64,000 bases of DNA from JACVRW01 sp963734365 (GCA_963734365.1 CAVTGV010000010.1:434001-498000); one strand, 5' to 3'; shown: positions 1 to 8,980, counted from the stretch's first letter. The notes: generated by a model not told the origin, from the sequence alone. Numbers and translations: made by a program.

Positions 1-511
1 CGACGATCACGAACAGGTAGCGGTACATGAAGGCGGCGATCAGCACGAGCAGCCGCGGGACCCGCATGAGCTCGAGGCCCCGCAGCACTTGCGGGAAGGT
101 CGTGGTGGCCCCGAGGAGAACCGCGCTGAGGGTGCCGATCGTGGCCTTGAGGGTCACCGCCGCGAAGGTCTCGAGGCCCTGCTCATGCACCGTCAGCGGT
201 CCGAGCTCGTACTCGGTGCCACCGGTACGGAAGAAGGGCAGGAAGATCGCCGCCAGCAGGACGAGCGGCAGGATGAAGCGGATCCGGCGCCAGATGTCCC
301 CGGGCGCCACCCGCGCGACCACCGCCACCACGGCCAGCAGCCCGAGACAGGCGGCGAACACGGGCCATGCGTGGAGCGGCGTGGTGACCGCCACGAGCGT
401 GACCGCCACCAGGCCGATGATCTTCGCCCGCGGGTCGAGCCGATGGACCCGGCTGCCGGTGTCGCCGGCCAGCCCGGTCAGCTCGAGCGAGTGGTTGCAG
501 AACGCGCCCAT
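1..511 (-). CDS. cbiQ: Energy-coupling (ECF) Ni/Co transporter transmembrane subunit CbiQ, 3' part cut by window edge
   Basis: Translating the minus strand from the ATG at 511 gives a protein beginning MGAFCNHSLELTGL, with HRLDPRAKI near residue 25. This is the CbiQ hallmark just before the first membrane helix, and hydrophobic segments follow. CbiQ is the T-component that links the substrate-binding membrane protein CbiM to the ATPase CbiO at the inner membrane. About 170 residues are visible and the C-terminus lies outside the window, where cbiO would be expected. It sits 15 bp downstream of the PDGLE gene and shares its strand and operon. Nickel rather than cobalt is inferred from the Nur-type operator upstream of the operon. 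Confidence 0.88.
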   Translation of the reverse strand, partial: MGAFCNHSLELTGLAGDTGSRVHRLDPRAKIIGLVAVTLVAVTTPLHAWPVFAACLGLLAVVAVVARVAPGDIWRRIRFILPLVLLAAIFLPFFRTGGTEYELGPLTVHEQGLETFAAVTLKATIGTLSAVLLGATTTFPQVLRGLELMRVPRLLVLIAAFMYRYLFVIV

Positions 512-526
512 CGGTGTGCGCAGGGC

Positions 527-863
527 CTAGGCCGGAGCTCCCCGCGGGGTGGACGCGGCGGCCCGCCGGCGCACCACATAGGCCACGCCGTAGCCGAGCA
601 CGAACACGCCCAGCGTGCCCACGAAGCCGGCCACGCCCTTGGCGACCTTCTCGTTGTCGATTCCCGGGAAGGCGTAGGCGGGGATCGGCGAGTCCTCCTG
701 GACCGAGTGGAGCTTGCCCGTCTGGTCGAAGCCCTTGTCCTCGGAGACCTTCGTGAGGCCGTCCGGGCTGGTGGAGGCGAACGGGGACACCGCCGTGGCC
801 AGGCCGATCGCCATCGGCCAGGGCGAGCACCACGAAGATGCGCGTCGAGACCTTGCTGCTCAT
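527..863 (-). CDS. PDGLE-domain (CbiN/NikN-like) component of the Ni/Co importer, with an apparent frameshift
   Basis: The start ATG at 863 overlaps the CbiM stop (ATGA) and encodes MSSKVSTRIFVVLALA. The frame is then broken, and the protein resumes in the next frame near 815 as MAIGLATAVSPFA-STSPDGLTKV. One extra G at the CTGGCCGATGG junction explains the break. The repaired protein is about 112 residues, with one N-terminal helix, an extracytoplasmic PDGLE segment and a C-terminal helix ending in RRR. This is the usual layout of the small accessory subunit of CbiMNQO/NikMNQO importers. Because the flanking genes are intact and coupled, I regard the frameshift as a probable sequence error. 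Confidence 0.8.
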
Positions 864-1576
864 CCCACCGCTCCTTCCACGCTTGCGGGCGCGCTCAGCG
901 GCGCAGGCTCCCGGAGCTCCTCCGGCGCGAGCGTCACGAGGTCGGGCCGGGCGGCGAGTACCGCAGCCACTGCGGCCACCGTGATGGCCGCCTCACCGAT
1001 GCCTATCAGCGCGTGTACGCCGAGCATCGCCGTGAGAACGGTGCCGAGCGGGATCGTCCCGGAGATCGCGAGCTCGAGGCTCGTGGCTCCGGCGCCGATC
1101 ATCACCGCCACCCACGACACCACGCCCACGGTCCCCAGGAACGCCACCTTGGTGTGGGGCAGGACGTGCCGAGCGCCCTTCACCGCATAGCCGGCGAGCA
1201 GCGCGCCGAGGATGCCCATGTTGAGGATGTTGGCCCCGAGCGCACTCACGCCTCCGTCGGCGAACGCGAAGCACTGGGTGATCAGCACCACGGCCATCAC
1301 GAGACAGGCCAGCCACGGGCCCAGCAGCACGGCGGCCAGCGTCGCTCCGAGGAAGTGGCCGCTGGTGCCGCCGGCGATCGGGAAGTTGAGCATCTGGGCG
1401 GCGAAGACGAAGGCGGCGATCACGCCGAGGAGGGGCACCCGGGACTCGTCGAGATCCACGTTCGCCACGCGCAGGCCGTAGGCGATCGCAGCGACCGCGA
1501 TCACGCCCGCGGCGGCCGCCACCCCGGGGCTCAGAAAGCCGTCCGGGATGTGCATGGCGATGGAAAGGTCGATCAC
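860..1576 (-). CDS. cbiM: ECF transporter substrate-capture protein CbiM/NikM
   Basis: This 238-residue, highly hydrophobic protein contains MHIPDGFLSP near the N-terminus. In this family the mature amino-terminus (Met-His) coordinates the metal, so the better start is the ATG at 1555, giving 231 residues, rather than the upstream ATG at 1576. Other conserved parts are FAAQMLNFPI, GGTSGHFLG and ALGANILNMG. It binds Ni2+ or Co2+ in the membrane and passes it in with CbiQ and CbiO. The gene lies 13 bp after the Fur-family regulator gene and is ATGA-coupled to the PDGLE gene. Family assignment is certain; metal choice is inferred from the operator. Confidence 0.93.
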   Translation of the reverse strand: MIDLSIAMHIPDGFLSPGVAAAAGVIAVAAIAYGLRVANVDLDESRVPLLGVIAAFVFAAQMLNFPIAGGTSGHFLGATLAAVLLGPWLACLVMAVVLITQCFAFADGGVSALGANILNMGILGALLAGYAVKGARHVLPHTKVAFLGTVGVVSWVAVMIGAGATSLELAISGTIPLGTVLTAMLGVHALIGIGEAAITVAAVAAVLAARPDLVTLAPEELREPAPLSAPASVEGAVG

Positions 1577-1589
1577 GCGCCTGCTCCTC

Positions 1590-2066
1590 TCAGGTGGCGT
1601 CTCGAGACTCTTCGCGAGCGCAATCCGCGCAGAGCCCGAGAATCGGGAAGTGGCTGAAGCGCGCCTCGTAGCCGAAGCGCTTCTGGATCAGGTTGCGCAC
1701 CGGGTCCATCTCCCTGCGGTCCACGGCCATCACGGCGCGGCAGGAATCGCAGACCAGGTACTCGCGCTCATCGAGGCCCGCGTGCGAGTAGAGCCCCGCA
1801 CCGTGGCCGAGGTGCCGGTGACGCACGAGCCCCACCTCTTCGAGCGTCTCGAGGTTGCGGTACACCGATGCGAGGTCGGAGCGCGGCAGGCGCCCGGCGA
1901 GGCCGTCGGCGATCTGCTCGGCGGAGATGGGGGCGGCCGCGGCGTACAGAGCCTCGAGCACGAGGCGGCGGGCGGCGGAGACCCGGAGGCCATGGGCCCG
2001 AAGGGCGTCGACGGCGGCGTCCACGTCGGCCGCTGCGATCGGCGGTCCGGTGTGGGGAAGGGTCAC
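1590..2066 (-). CDS. Fur-family metalloregulator, probably nickel-responsive Nur
   Basis: This 158-residue protein has an N-terminal winged helix (residues about 15-90, with the recognition segment SDLASVYRNLETLEEVGLV) and a C-terminal dimerisation domain. Two CxxC pairs (C106/C109 and C146/C149) would hold the structural zinc, and HRHLGHGAGLYSH is the usual sensory-site region. It is the first gene of the cbiM operon. The palindrome 21-37 bp upstream of its start fits the Nur box (TTGCxA-N5-TTGCAA) better than Fur, Zur or Mur boxes, which suggests nickel-dependent autorepression and control of nickel import. Zur is the alternative; the operator is the only evidence separating them. Confidence 0.82.
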   Translation of the reverse strand: MTLPHTGPPIAAADVDAAVDALRAHGLRVSAARRLVLEALYAAAAPISAEQIADGLAGRLPRSDLASVYRNLETLEEVGLVRHRHLGHGAGLYSHAGLDEREYLVCDSCRAVMAVDRREMDPVRNLIQKRFGYEARFSHFPILGLCADCAREESRDAT

Positions 2067-2086
2067 GGCGAGGATCCTATGAGTAA

Positions 2087-2103
2087 TTGCGACTCAGTTG
2101 CAA
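2087..2103. promoter_or_regulatory. Nur-box-like operator
   Basis: TTGCGACTCAGTTGCAA is a 17-bp near-perfect palindrome: 7 of 8 arm pairs match around a central C. It has the form TTGCGA-N5-TTGCAA, matching the Streptomyces Nur consensus. It lies 21 bp upstream of the regulator's ATG, where a bound repressor would block transcription. A second palindrome, CTGTATACAG, lies just upstream at 2111-2120. Confidence 0.7.
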
Positions 2104-2194
2104 CAGCAGTCTGTATACAGCTGCGTGCCGGTCTCACGGTCAGGTATTCCGCCGCCCGAGCCGGAACGGATCACCCGGCCGCCAAGCCCTCATG

Positions 2195-3703
2195 TCAGAC
2201 CACCCCGGGCAGGGCCTGGGCGGTGAGCACACAGCCAATGGCCACGATCACCAGGGCCGACGCCGCCGGCATCACGGCCACCAGGCGGCGCAGCCCGGGG
2301 CCGCGGGGCAGCGCGAGCCTCCGGCCCAGCCGGGGGAGGGTCCGGCGCGCCCAGACCACCGCAAGCCCGAGACCGGTGAGCGTGCCGGCCAGTCCGAGGC
2401 TGAACGCGGTGATCAGGAGCAGGCCGAGGGCAACCTCGTGTTGTGCGATCGCTCCCAGCAGGACCACCAGCGCGGAGGGGCACGGGATCAGGCCCGCCGC
2501 GGCGCCCAGGCCGACGAGGCTGCGCGTGGTCACGGTCGAGTCGTCGGCGCCGGGGTCGTGGCGTGTGGTGCGCGTGGCTGTGGCCGTGGCCGTGCTCGCG
2601 TCCGCGCAGGTGGTCGAGGAAGTGGTCGAACCCCGCGCGCGAGAAGGAGCGGGATGGTCGTGGTCGTGGTCGTGGTGGTGGTGACCATGGTCGTGGTCGT
2701 GGCCATGCCCCGAGTCGGCGCGCGCCCAGCGCGTCCGCGAGCGCAGAACGCCGGCCCCGATCACCACCACCAGCAGGCCCGAGACCAGGTTGAGCCACGG
2801 GTAGAGGTCCTCGGGAAGGATGTACTGGGACAGCGCGAGCGTGACCACGCCGAGCGCGAACACCCCGATGGTGTGGGCAACCGTCACGGTCGCTCCGAGG
2901 GCCACCGCGTGGCGCGGCTTACCGCGCGTGCCCACGAGATAGGCCGCCACCATCGCCTTGCCGTGTCCCGGCGAGAGCGCGTGCAGCGCCCCCCACCCGA
3001 ACGCGGCGAGCAGCAGGAGCAGGAGCACGCCCTGGCCGGAGGCCGCGTCCTCGAAGATGCCCGCGAAGCCGTCGCCGCCGCTACGGGTCGTGGAGGTCTC
3101 GCCACCCTCCGAGCGCGGGGCGATCAGCGTGCCCGCCCCCGGCTTGACGGAGAACGACGCCTCGCGCCGGTCGAGCGGGCTGTTGAGCAGGTCCTGCGGA
3201 TAGCGGTGCAGGCCGTTGGTGGGATCGCCGCTCGGTGCGTTCGTGCGGACAGCGGTGCCCGATCCAGGCTCCGACACCACCGCCTTCCAGCCCACGCGAT
3301 CGGCAAACGTCTCGTCACGCAGCTCGACCCGCCGCGGGTCGCTCACCCTCGCGTAGAGCGGCTGCTCGAAGCGCGTGGTGTCGAGGCCGGCCTGCCCGGT
3401 GGGAAAGCTCAGCCGCGGCTCGAGCGGACGCAGCGCTACACGCCGGCCGTCCACTACGAGGGTCAGGTTGCGGCGCAGCTCATCCTGCTTGCGGCCGATG
3501 ATCTCGGCCCGCGGGAGACCCCGTTGCTCGGTGGTGGGGATCTCGGCCTCGTCGAGCACGTAGAGCACGTCGACGCGATCGTCGGAGACCTTGACGGTGC
3601 TCAGGTGGTTGATCGAGAAGTTGCCCAGCGGATGGGCCATGGCGCTCGGCGCCGGCACTCCCAGGCCCGCAACCACCAGCAGTGTGAGCAGCGCGCGTCT
3701 CAT
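2195..3703 (-). CDS. NicO/RcnA-family nickel/cobalt exporter with N-terminal extracytoplasmic domain and His-rich loop
   Basis: The 502-residue protein starts with a signal peptide (cleavage after SAMA) and an extracytoplasmic domain beginning HPLGNFSINHL. About six membrane helices follow. HALSPGHGK near residue 240 is the family's metal-binding helix. A cytoplasmic loop (about residues 335-355) is extremely His/Asp-rich. After it, residues about 358-385 read as a Ser/Thr/Ala stretch that does not fit the family; the next frame there gives GFDHFLDHLRGREHGHGHSH, which does. Two compensating indels, in C4 at 2631-2634 and G4 near 2552, explain this. The C-terminal GLIPCPSALVVLLGAI is typical. 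It probably expels excess Ni/Co and is ATGA-coupled to the TPR gene. Confidence 0.88.
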   Translation of the reverse strand: MRRALLTLLVVAGLGVPAPSAMAHPLGNFSINHLSTVKVSDDRVDVLYVLDEAEIPTTEQRGLPRAEIIGRKQDELRRNLTLVVDGRRVALRPLEPRLSFPTGQAGLDTTRFEQPLYARVSDPRRVELRDETFADRVGWKAVVSEPGSGTAVRTNAPSGDPTNGLHRYPQDLLNSPLDRREASFSVKPGAGTLIAPRSEGGETSTTRSGGDGFAGIFEDAASGQGVLLLLLLAAFGWGALHALSPGHGKAMVAAYLVGTRGKPRHAVALGATVTVAHTIGVFALGVVTLALSQYILPEDLYPWLNLVSGLLVVVIGAGVLRSRTRWARADSGHGHDHDHGHHHHDHDHDHPAPSRARGSTTSSTTCADASTATATATRTTRHDPGADDSTVTTRSLVGLGAAAGLIPCPSALVVLLGAIAQHEVALGLLLITAFSLGLAGTLTGLGLAVVWARRTLPRLGRRLALPRGPGLRRLVAVMPAASALVIVAIGCVLTAQALPGVV

Positions 3704-5014
3704 CGGAGCACCTCCAGTGCGGTGCGGGCTTGCTCTGCCTGCAGCGGCGACAGCGCCGCCCCGGCGGCCAGCGCCGTGGAGAGCTCACGCGCGGCCGGCC
3801 CGGCCTGGCCCGCCTGCTTGGCCGCGAGTCCCGCGTGGAGGTGGAACATCGGATCGCGCGACCCGAGGCGCAGCGCGCGCCGTGACCAGTGCGAGTCCCT
3901 CGTCCGGTCGTCCGGCGCGGGTGAGCGCCCAGCCCAGCGCGTCGGCGCTGCGCACGCTCGGGGCCTGCGCCCACAGCCGGCGCCCGAGCCGGACCGCGGT
4001 GGCGGGGTCGCCGTGATTGGCCTCGAACAGGATCAGCTCCGCGTCGGGCCGTGTGCCGGCCGACCGCAGCAGCTGCTGCTGAGCCCTCACCACGTCGAGG
4101 TCACGCGCGGCGGCGGCCTTGTCGCCGCGTGCCGCATCCGTGTCGGCCAAGAGGATCAGGTGGCTCGTGAGCGGCAGCCGCCCGGACACGCTGCGCAGGC
4201 GGCGGGCCGCGTCGCCCAGGTCGCCCGCGGAGTTCTGCACACGGGCGAGCCCGACCTCGGCCTGCGGGTAGCGCGGCAGCCGGGCCAGTGCCGCCCGGTA
4301 GGCCAGTCGCGCAGCCGCCGGACGGCCGCGCTGCAGCTCCAGGTCGCCCATCAGGGTCTGCACGTAGGCCACGTTCTCCGGCGACGCCGCGCCGGCGGAG
4401 ATGGCCAGCCGCATGGCCTGGACCGCGCCGTCGAGGTCGCCGGTGAGCTCGCGGTAGTAGGAGACGCGGCTGTACGAGCTCAGATTCGGCTTCGAGTCGA
4501 GTAGCCGCTGGAGCGTCCGCTCCGCGGGGCCGTAGCGGCCGAGCTCGATCTGCGCGTCGGCGATCACCGGATAGGGGGAGGTGAGCTCGGGCGTGAGCCG
4601 GTGCGCCTCGAGGCCCAGGCGCAGCTGCTCGCGGAAGTCGTGCCGCAGTCCGGCGAGCGCTCCGGCGCCGAGCACGGCGTCGACGTTGCGGGCGTCGCGG
4701 CGCAGCGCGGCGTCGAAGCTGCCCTGTGCGCGCGTGTAGTAGGAGGGATCGCCGGTCTCGCGCACCTTCTGGAGGTAGGCGTCGCCCAGCGCGGCGTAGC
4801 CCCCCGCGCCGGCCACCCCGTCGCGGGCGGCCCGCTGCAGGATCTCGATGCGCTGGTCGGTGGACGCACCGGGCGGGATGTCGGCGTCGGCGCCGGCGCT
4901 CTGCGGAAGCTCGACCTCGCCCGAGGGACCGAACGAGACGAGCAGGATGAACACGCAGGCAAAGGCGGCCAGTGGCGCCAGGAGCTTCAGGAAGTTTGGT
5001 CGTATCGCGGTCAT
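3700..5014 (-). CDS. Membrane-anchored TPR protein linked to the NicO exporter, with a frameshift
   Basis: The start is the ATG at 5014 (MTAIRPNFLKLLAPLAAF), giving one N-terminal membrane helix. The rest is a chain of helical TPR-like repeats (for example AALGDAYLQKVRETGDPSYY and YPVIADAQIELGRYGPAERT). The frame breaks near 3880-3890 in a GCGCGCG run. The next frame continues the repeat as LRLGSRDPMFHLHAGLAAKQ and ends with a TGA overlapping the exporter's ATG (ATGA), so I extend the gene to 3700. It sits between a DUF4331 gene and a NicO exporter, an arrangement I believe recurs in actinobacteria. A scaffolding role outside the membrane is a guess. Confidence 0.8.
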
Positions 5015-5102
5015 CGCCTCTGTGGGGTCGCTGTGTTCGCAAGCCGGTGGCCCCGGCCGCCCGCCCGCCGAGCGGCGGACGGGCGGCACGGGAACCGGGT
5101 GC

Positions 5103-6551
5103 TCAGTTGGGCGGCTGCGGCACGGGAGCGTGCTGCGGCTCGGTCCGCTTGAGCGTGCTGTTGAACCCGTCGTTCGCGAGCGAGACGTACGGGAACATGG
5201 ACCGGAGCGGCTTGTCGTTTCGGTCCACGCCGTCACCGAGCGGAACGTTCTTCGGGGGCGACAGCAGAGCGCCCGCGATCACGCGGAGCTCGATGTCGAC
5301 CACGTCGTCGGTGAGCCGTCGGCCGTTCGGGAATCCAGCGGTGTCACCCGCCAGAGCGCCGAACCGGTTCGGATTCGCCGCCGGGGCCACGCCCAGGTTG
5401 AGCTTGAGCGTGTCCGCGGCTGCCGGCTTGTTGCCGATCTGAGTCAGACCGGGCAGGCCGGTCAACAGCGCCTGGACGATGTCGGTCCGGTTCGTCTCCT
5501 TCACACCGAGGTTGAACAGGGCGTTGAGGAGCCGCGCCGGCTCGGGGTTCAGAGCGAACTTGCCGAAGTTCTTCGCATCGTTCGCGGGGGACGTTGCGTT
5601 GAACTTGTCCTTCAGGCCGATCGGGATGATCACCTCGTTGATGAGGGGATTGCCGAGCCGGCTGACCTGCACCCAGTGCTTGCGGTAGTGCCGGCCCGCC
5701 TTGCGGTGCTTGGCGGAGCGGACCACCGTGGCGCGCTTGCGCTCGGTCGTCGACCAGACGCCGACCACGGCGTTGCCGGCCTTGGAGCTCGCGACCTGCC
5801 TGCGGTCACGCGTGATCTGGCGCTCGGGCACCTGCAGCACGAACGACTTGGTGTTGTAGCCCGCCACGTCGTCCTTGCCGCCGCCCTGGTTGCCCAGGCC
5901 GATGTTGGGACGACCCGGCTTGTCGATGTTGATCCCGTCGAAGATCGTGCCGAGGTCGACGAAGAACGCGTCGTCCGCCGGAATCACGGTCCCCTTGCCG
6001 CCACCCCTGAGCGAGGTGGTGGCGCCCGCCTCGACCTGGGCGAAGTTCGGGATGGTCTTCGGCCCCACGTTGTCCGGAGCCACGGGCGCGTTGTGGGCGA
6101 TCCGCTTCACGCTCGTGAGCTTGCGGCGCTTGTTGTAGGTCTCCTTGTAGAGGTCATAGGTCTGGACCAGGTTGAGGTCCGGATCCCTGACCGAGTCGAC
6201 CGTGGGAGCCGCGTACAGGAACGAGTTGGGGTTGCGGTACTTCGTGTCGAAGTCCCAGCGGTAGGCCACGTCCTCGTAGCCGTCGCCGGTGTTGTCGAAC
6301 TTCACGTAGTAGCGCGCGTTCTCGTCGAGCGGGTAGAAGTTCGGCCCGCCAGCCGGATCCGCAAGCGGGATCCAGTTGGAGACGACGGTCACGCTCCCCG
6401 GGGCGTCCGGGGCGGTGAAGGCCCAGACGTCCGTGTTGTCCGCGGTGGGGTCCTTCAAGATCCTTGGCGCTTCGCGATGGCTCGAGCCGATGCTCAGAGG
6501 CACCGCGACCGCTACGGCCACCAGGGCCGCGAGGATCGCGAGTCTCTTCAT
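5103..6551 (-). CDS. DUF4331 family secreted protein
   Basis: The 482-residue protein has a signal peptide (MKRLAILAALVAVAVAVPLS) followed immediately by SSHREAPRI, the family's hallmark near the mature N-terminus. DPTADNTDVWAF comes next, another strongly conserved DUF4331 segment. The molecular function of DUF4331 proteins is not established. The gene is complete and the frame is clean throughout. It is the first of three minus-strand genes (DUF4331, TPR, NicO exporter), which suggests an extracytoplasmic role connected with metal export or metal binding. The 89 bp between it and the TPR gene leaves room for its own regulation. Confidence 0.88.
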   Translation of the reverse strand: MKRLAILAALVAVAVAVPLSIGSSHREAPRILKDPTADNTDVWAFTAPDAPGSVTVVSNWIPLADPAGGPNFYPLDENARYYVKFDNTGDGYEDVAYRWDFDTKYRNPNSFLYAAPTVDSVRDPDLNLVQTYDLYKETYNKRRKLTSVKRIAHNAPVAPDNVGPKTIPNFAQVEAGATTSLRGGGKGTVIPADDAFFVDLGTIFDGINIDKPGRPNIGLGNQGGGKDDVAGYNTKSFVLQVPERQITRDRRQVASSKAGNAVVGVWSTTERKRATVVRSAKHRKAGRHYRKHWVQVSRLGNPLINEVIIPIGLKDKFNATSPANDAKNFGKFALNPEPARLLNALFNLGVKETNRTDIVQALLTGLPGLTQIGNKPAAADTLKLNLGVAPAANPNRFGALAGDTAGFPNGRRLTDDVVDIELRVIAGALLSPPKNVPLGDGVDRNDKPLRSMFPYVSLANDGFNSTLKRTEPQHAPVPQPPN

Positions 6552-6684
6552 GAGAGCTCCTTCTTGATGTTGGGGCCAGGGGGTCGTTCCCGGGCACTCA
6601 CTGGCCGGTCATTCGCCCAAACCCTCAAGCCGGATCACACAAGAAAGCGCTGCAAATCAGCCCTTTCTGCGGAGTCGCCGCAGT

Positions 6685-6699
6685 TGCGATCACATCGCA
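6685..6699. promoter_or_regulatory. Perfect inverted repeat in the DUF4331 / ATPase divergent region
   Basis: TGCGAT-CAC-ATCGCA has two perfect 6-bp arms. With its flanking bases it reads TTGCGA-N5-TCGCAG, the same spacing as the Nur-like box at 2087. It lies about 135 bp upstream of the DUF4331 start and 50 bp upstream of the divergent ATPase gene. It could let nickel control both metal operons; that is inference from half-site similarity. Confidence 0.4.
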
Positions 6700-6749
6700 G
6701 ATGCAATTGGAGCGATCCAAAACGCGATCGAGGGCGTAAGACTCCCTTG

Positions 6750-7169
6750 ATGAACCGGTTAGAGCGGTACATGACCGACTTCCCCCCACGCGAGTTTCAG
6801 ATCTCAGCGGACGTGGCGCGGCTCAAGGAGGCGCGTGATTTCGCCGAGGCCGCGGCCGAGGAATTCGGCCTGGCCGGGGACGCTCGCTACGACGTGAAGC
6901 TGGCGATGAGCGAGGCCGTGACCAACGCGATCATGCACGGGTCATCGTCGGCTGCCGACGAGATCCGGGTGACCGCCACCTGTGAGTCCGACGCACTCGT
7001 ATTCGAGGTGGCCGACAGCGGGCGCTTTCGCCCGCGGGTCCGCCGCCGCGGCGAGCTGCCGGAGTCGGGCCGCGGGCTCGAGTTCATGCGCCAGCTGATG
7101 GACGAGGTGGACCTGCGGCCCGGGATGGACGGGACGCTGCTGCGCTTCGCCAAATTCCGCTCCGCCTGA
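6750..7169 (+). CDS. Anti-sigma-factor-type serine/threonine kinase (RsbW/SpoIIAB-like ATPase)
   Basis: This 139-residue protein has the GHKL/HATPase fold used by RsbW-like anti-sigma kinases. The N-box is MSEAVTNAIMHG, the G1 box VADSGRFRP and the G2 region ESGRGLEFMRQLMDEV. Such proteins bind a stress sigma factor and phosphorylate an anti-anti-sigma partner. No partner gene is adjacent, so it is an orphan here. The ATG at 6750 is the first start; a second at 6771 (MTDFPPREFQI) is equally plausible, since these proteins often begin close to the first beta strand. It is transcribed divergently from the DUF4331 gene. Confidence 0.85.
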   Translation: MNRLERYMTDFPPREFQISADVARLKEARDFAEAAAEEFGLAGDARYDVKLAMSEAVTNAIMHGSSSAADEIRVTATCESDALVFEVADSGRFRPRVRRRGELPESGRGLEFMRQLMDEVDLRPGMDGTLLRFAKFRSA

Positions 7170-7345
7170 GACGGGTTCTTAGGCCCCGGCGCCGGTCCGT
7201 TCGCCGCCGAAAGAGACGACTCCGCGGGATCCTTCGCCGCCTGGTGTCGTCATGGCCGTCGCCGGGGCAAGGCTTGTTTCGCCGCCTGCGCGCCCGCTCC
7301 TGCTAGCGGTGGGCCCGGGTAGGCGGGCCGGTACTATCCGCCGCC

Positions 7346-7711
7346 GTGAGACGTCCGGTCCTCTCCGCCTGCGCCGTCGCGGCCGCCCTGCTCGCGGGCT
7401 GCGGCGGCGAGATCAGTGTTCCCGAGGATCAGCAGACCGCCCACCGCGGTGCCGTGCTCTTCAACCAGCACTGCTCGGGCTGCCACTCGCTCGACTCGGC
7501 CAACGCCTACGGGTCCAAGCCCACGGGTCAGCTGCAGGGGGGCGAGCGCACCAACGGCCCGAACTTCAACCAGCGCAAGGAGAGCCGCGACGACGTTCTC
7601 TACGCGATCCGCAACGGTGGCTTCTCGGGCGCGATAATGCCCGCCAACATCGTGGTGGGCGACGACGCACAGGCAGTGGCCGACTTTCTCTCCGAGTACT
7701 CGGGCAAGTAA
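7346..7711 (+). CDS. Small c-type cytochrome lipoprotein
   Basis: The 121-residue protein begins at a GTG codon. It has a signal peptide with a lipobox ending LLAGC (Cys about 20), so it should be membrane-anchored by lipid on the outer face. One haem-binding motif CSGCH lies around residues 44-48 (NQHCSGCHSLDSA), and GAIMPA near residue 98 supplies the likely distal Met ligand. Length and layout match monohaem class I cytochromes c that shuttle electrons at the membrane surface. It lies 17 bp upstream of serS, with no obvious functional link. Confidence 0.88.
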   Translation: MRRPVLSACAVAAALLAGCGGEISVPEDQQTAHRGAVLFNQHCSGCHSLDSANAYGSKPTGQLQGGERTNGPNFNQRKESRDDVLYAIRNGGFSGAIMPANIVVGDDAQAVADFLSEYSGK

Positions 7712-7728
7712 CCGGCCTCGCACCGGTA

Positions 7729-8980
7729 GTGCTCGATCTCAGGCAGATCCGTGAAGATCCCGAGCCGGCGCGGGCGGGCCTGGCGCGCCGCGGGGCGGAT
7801 CCCGCGACCCTCGACGAGGCCCTCCAGCTGGACGACAGGCGCAGGGCCCTGTTGCCGGAGCTCGAGGAGAGGCGGCGGCTGAAGAACGAGGCCTCGCGCC
7901 GTATCGGCGAGCTGCAGCGCTCGGGCGAGGACGCGTCGCAGGCGATCGCCGAGGTCAAGGGCGCCTCGGCCCGGGAGAAGGAGCTGGAGGAGGAGCTGCG
8001 CGAGGTGGAGGAGCGCCGCGGCGCGGCCCTCGCGGCGCTGCCCAACCTGCCCGACCCCGGCGCGCCCGCGCAGGACGAGGTGCTGCGCGAGGAAGGCCAA
8101 GCGGGAGCGGCGGGCCGCAGCCACGTGGAGCTCTCTGGGGGATCTGCTCGACGCGGAGGCGGGGGCTCGCGTCTCGGGGTCGCGCTTCGTCTACATCAAG
8201 GGCCCGCTCGTCCGGCTCGAGTTCGCCCTCGTCCAGTGGGCGCTCAGCATCCTCGACGGGCACGGGCTCACCCCGGTGATACCGCCGGTGCTCGTACGCG
8301 AACGGGCCCTCTTCGGCACGGGCCAACTGCCGGACACCGAGCAGCAGATCTACACCGTCCCCGAAGACGACCTCTACCTGGCGGGCACGTCCGAGGTACC
8401 GCTGGCCTCGCTACATGACGGCGAGATCCTCGCTGCGGCCGACCTGCCGCTGCGCTACGCCGGCTTCTCCCCCTGCTTTCGCCGTGAGGCCGGCGCGGCG
8501 GGCAAGGACACGCAGGGAATGTTCCGCGTGCACCAGTTCGACAAGGTCGAGATGTTCTCGTTCGTCGAGCCCGAGCAGTCGCCGGCCGAGCACGAGCGAC
8601 TGCTCGCGATCGAGGAGGAGATCCTGCAGGCCCTCGGCATCCCGTACCGCGTCGTGAACATCGCCGTCGACGACCTCGGCGCCTCGGCCGCCAAGAAGTA
8701 CGACCTCGAAGCGTGGCTGCCGGGCCAGGAACGCTTCCGCGAGCTCACCTCGTGCTCCAACACGACCGACTTCCAGGCCCGTCGCCTCGACATCCGCTAC
8801 CGGCCCGGGGAGGCCGAGTCGCCGCGCCCCGTGCATACGCTCAACGGCACGGCGGTGGCGGTGGGACGCACGATCATCGCCATCGTCGAGAACCACCAGC
8901 GCGAGGACGGCTCGATCGAGATTCCGGCGGTCCTGCAGCCCTTCGGGGCGCCGGAGACCATCGCCGCGAGCGGCAGCTAG
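7729..8980 (+). CDS. serS: Seryl-tRNA synthetase, frame broken once in a G5 run
   Basis: SerRS charges tRNA-Ser with serine. The gene starts at GTG 7729 (VLDLRQIREDPE, the usual N-terminus). The coiled-coil arm that grips tRNA-Ser follows (about residues 35-105, rich in Glu/Arg), then NLPDPGAP. At 8137-8141 the sequence has GGGGG; with four Gs the frame continues perfectly as GDLLDAEAGARVSGSRFVYI. The class II motifs follow: motif 2 with FRREAGAAGKDTQGMFRVHQ, and motif 3 near NGTAVAVGRTIIAIVENHQ. The repaired length is 416 residues, normal for SerRS. Because the gene is essential, the frameshift is most likely a sequencing error. A tRNA-Ser gene lies about 100 bp downstream. Confidence 0.92.

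Noticed and set aside
4848..7169. A long open frame on the plus strand across the TPR and DUF4331 genes
   Set aside because: It is antisense to well-supported genes with matching family motifs. Only its last 139 codons, the ATPase from 6750, read like a protein.
7712..8980. serS as a genuine pseudogene
   Set aside because: A single extra G in a five-G run is the only defect, the rest is fully conserved, and the gene is essential, so a sequencing error is more likely.
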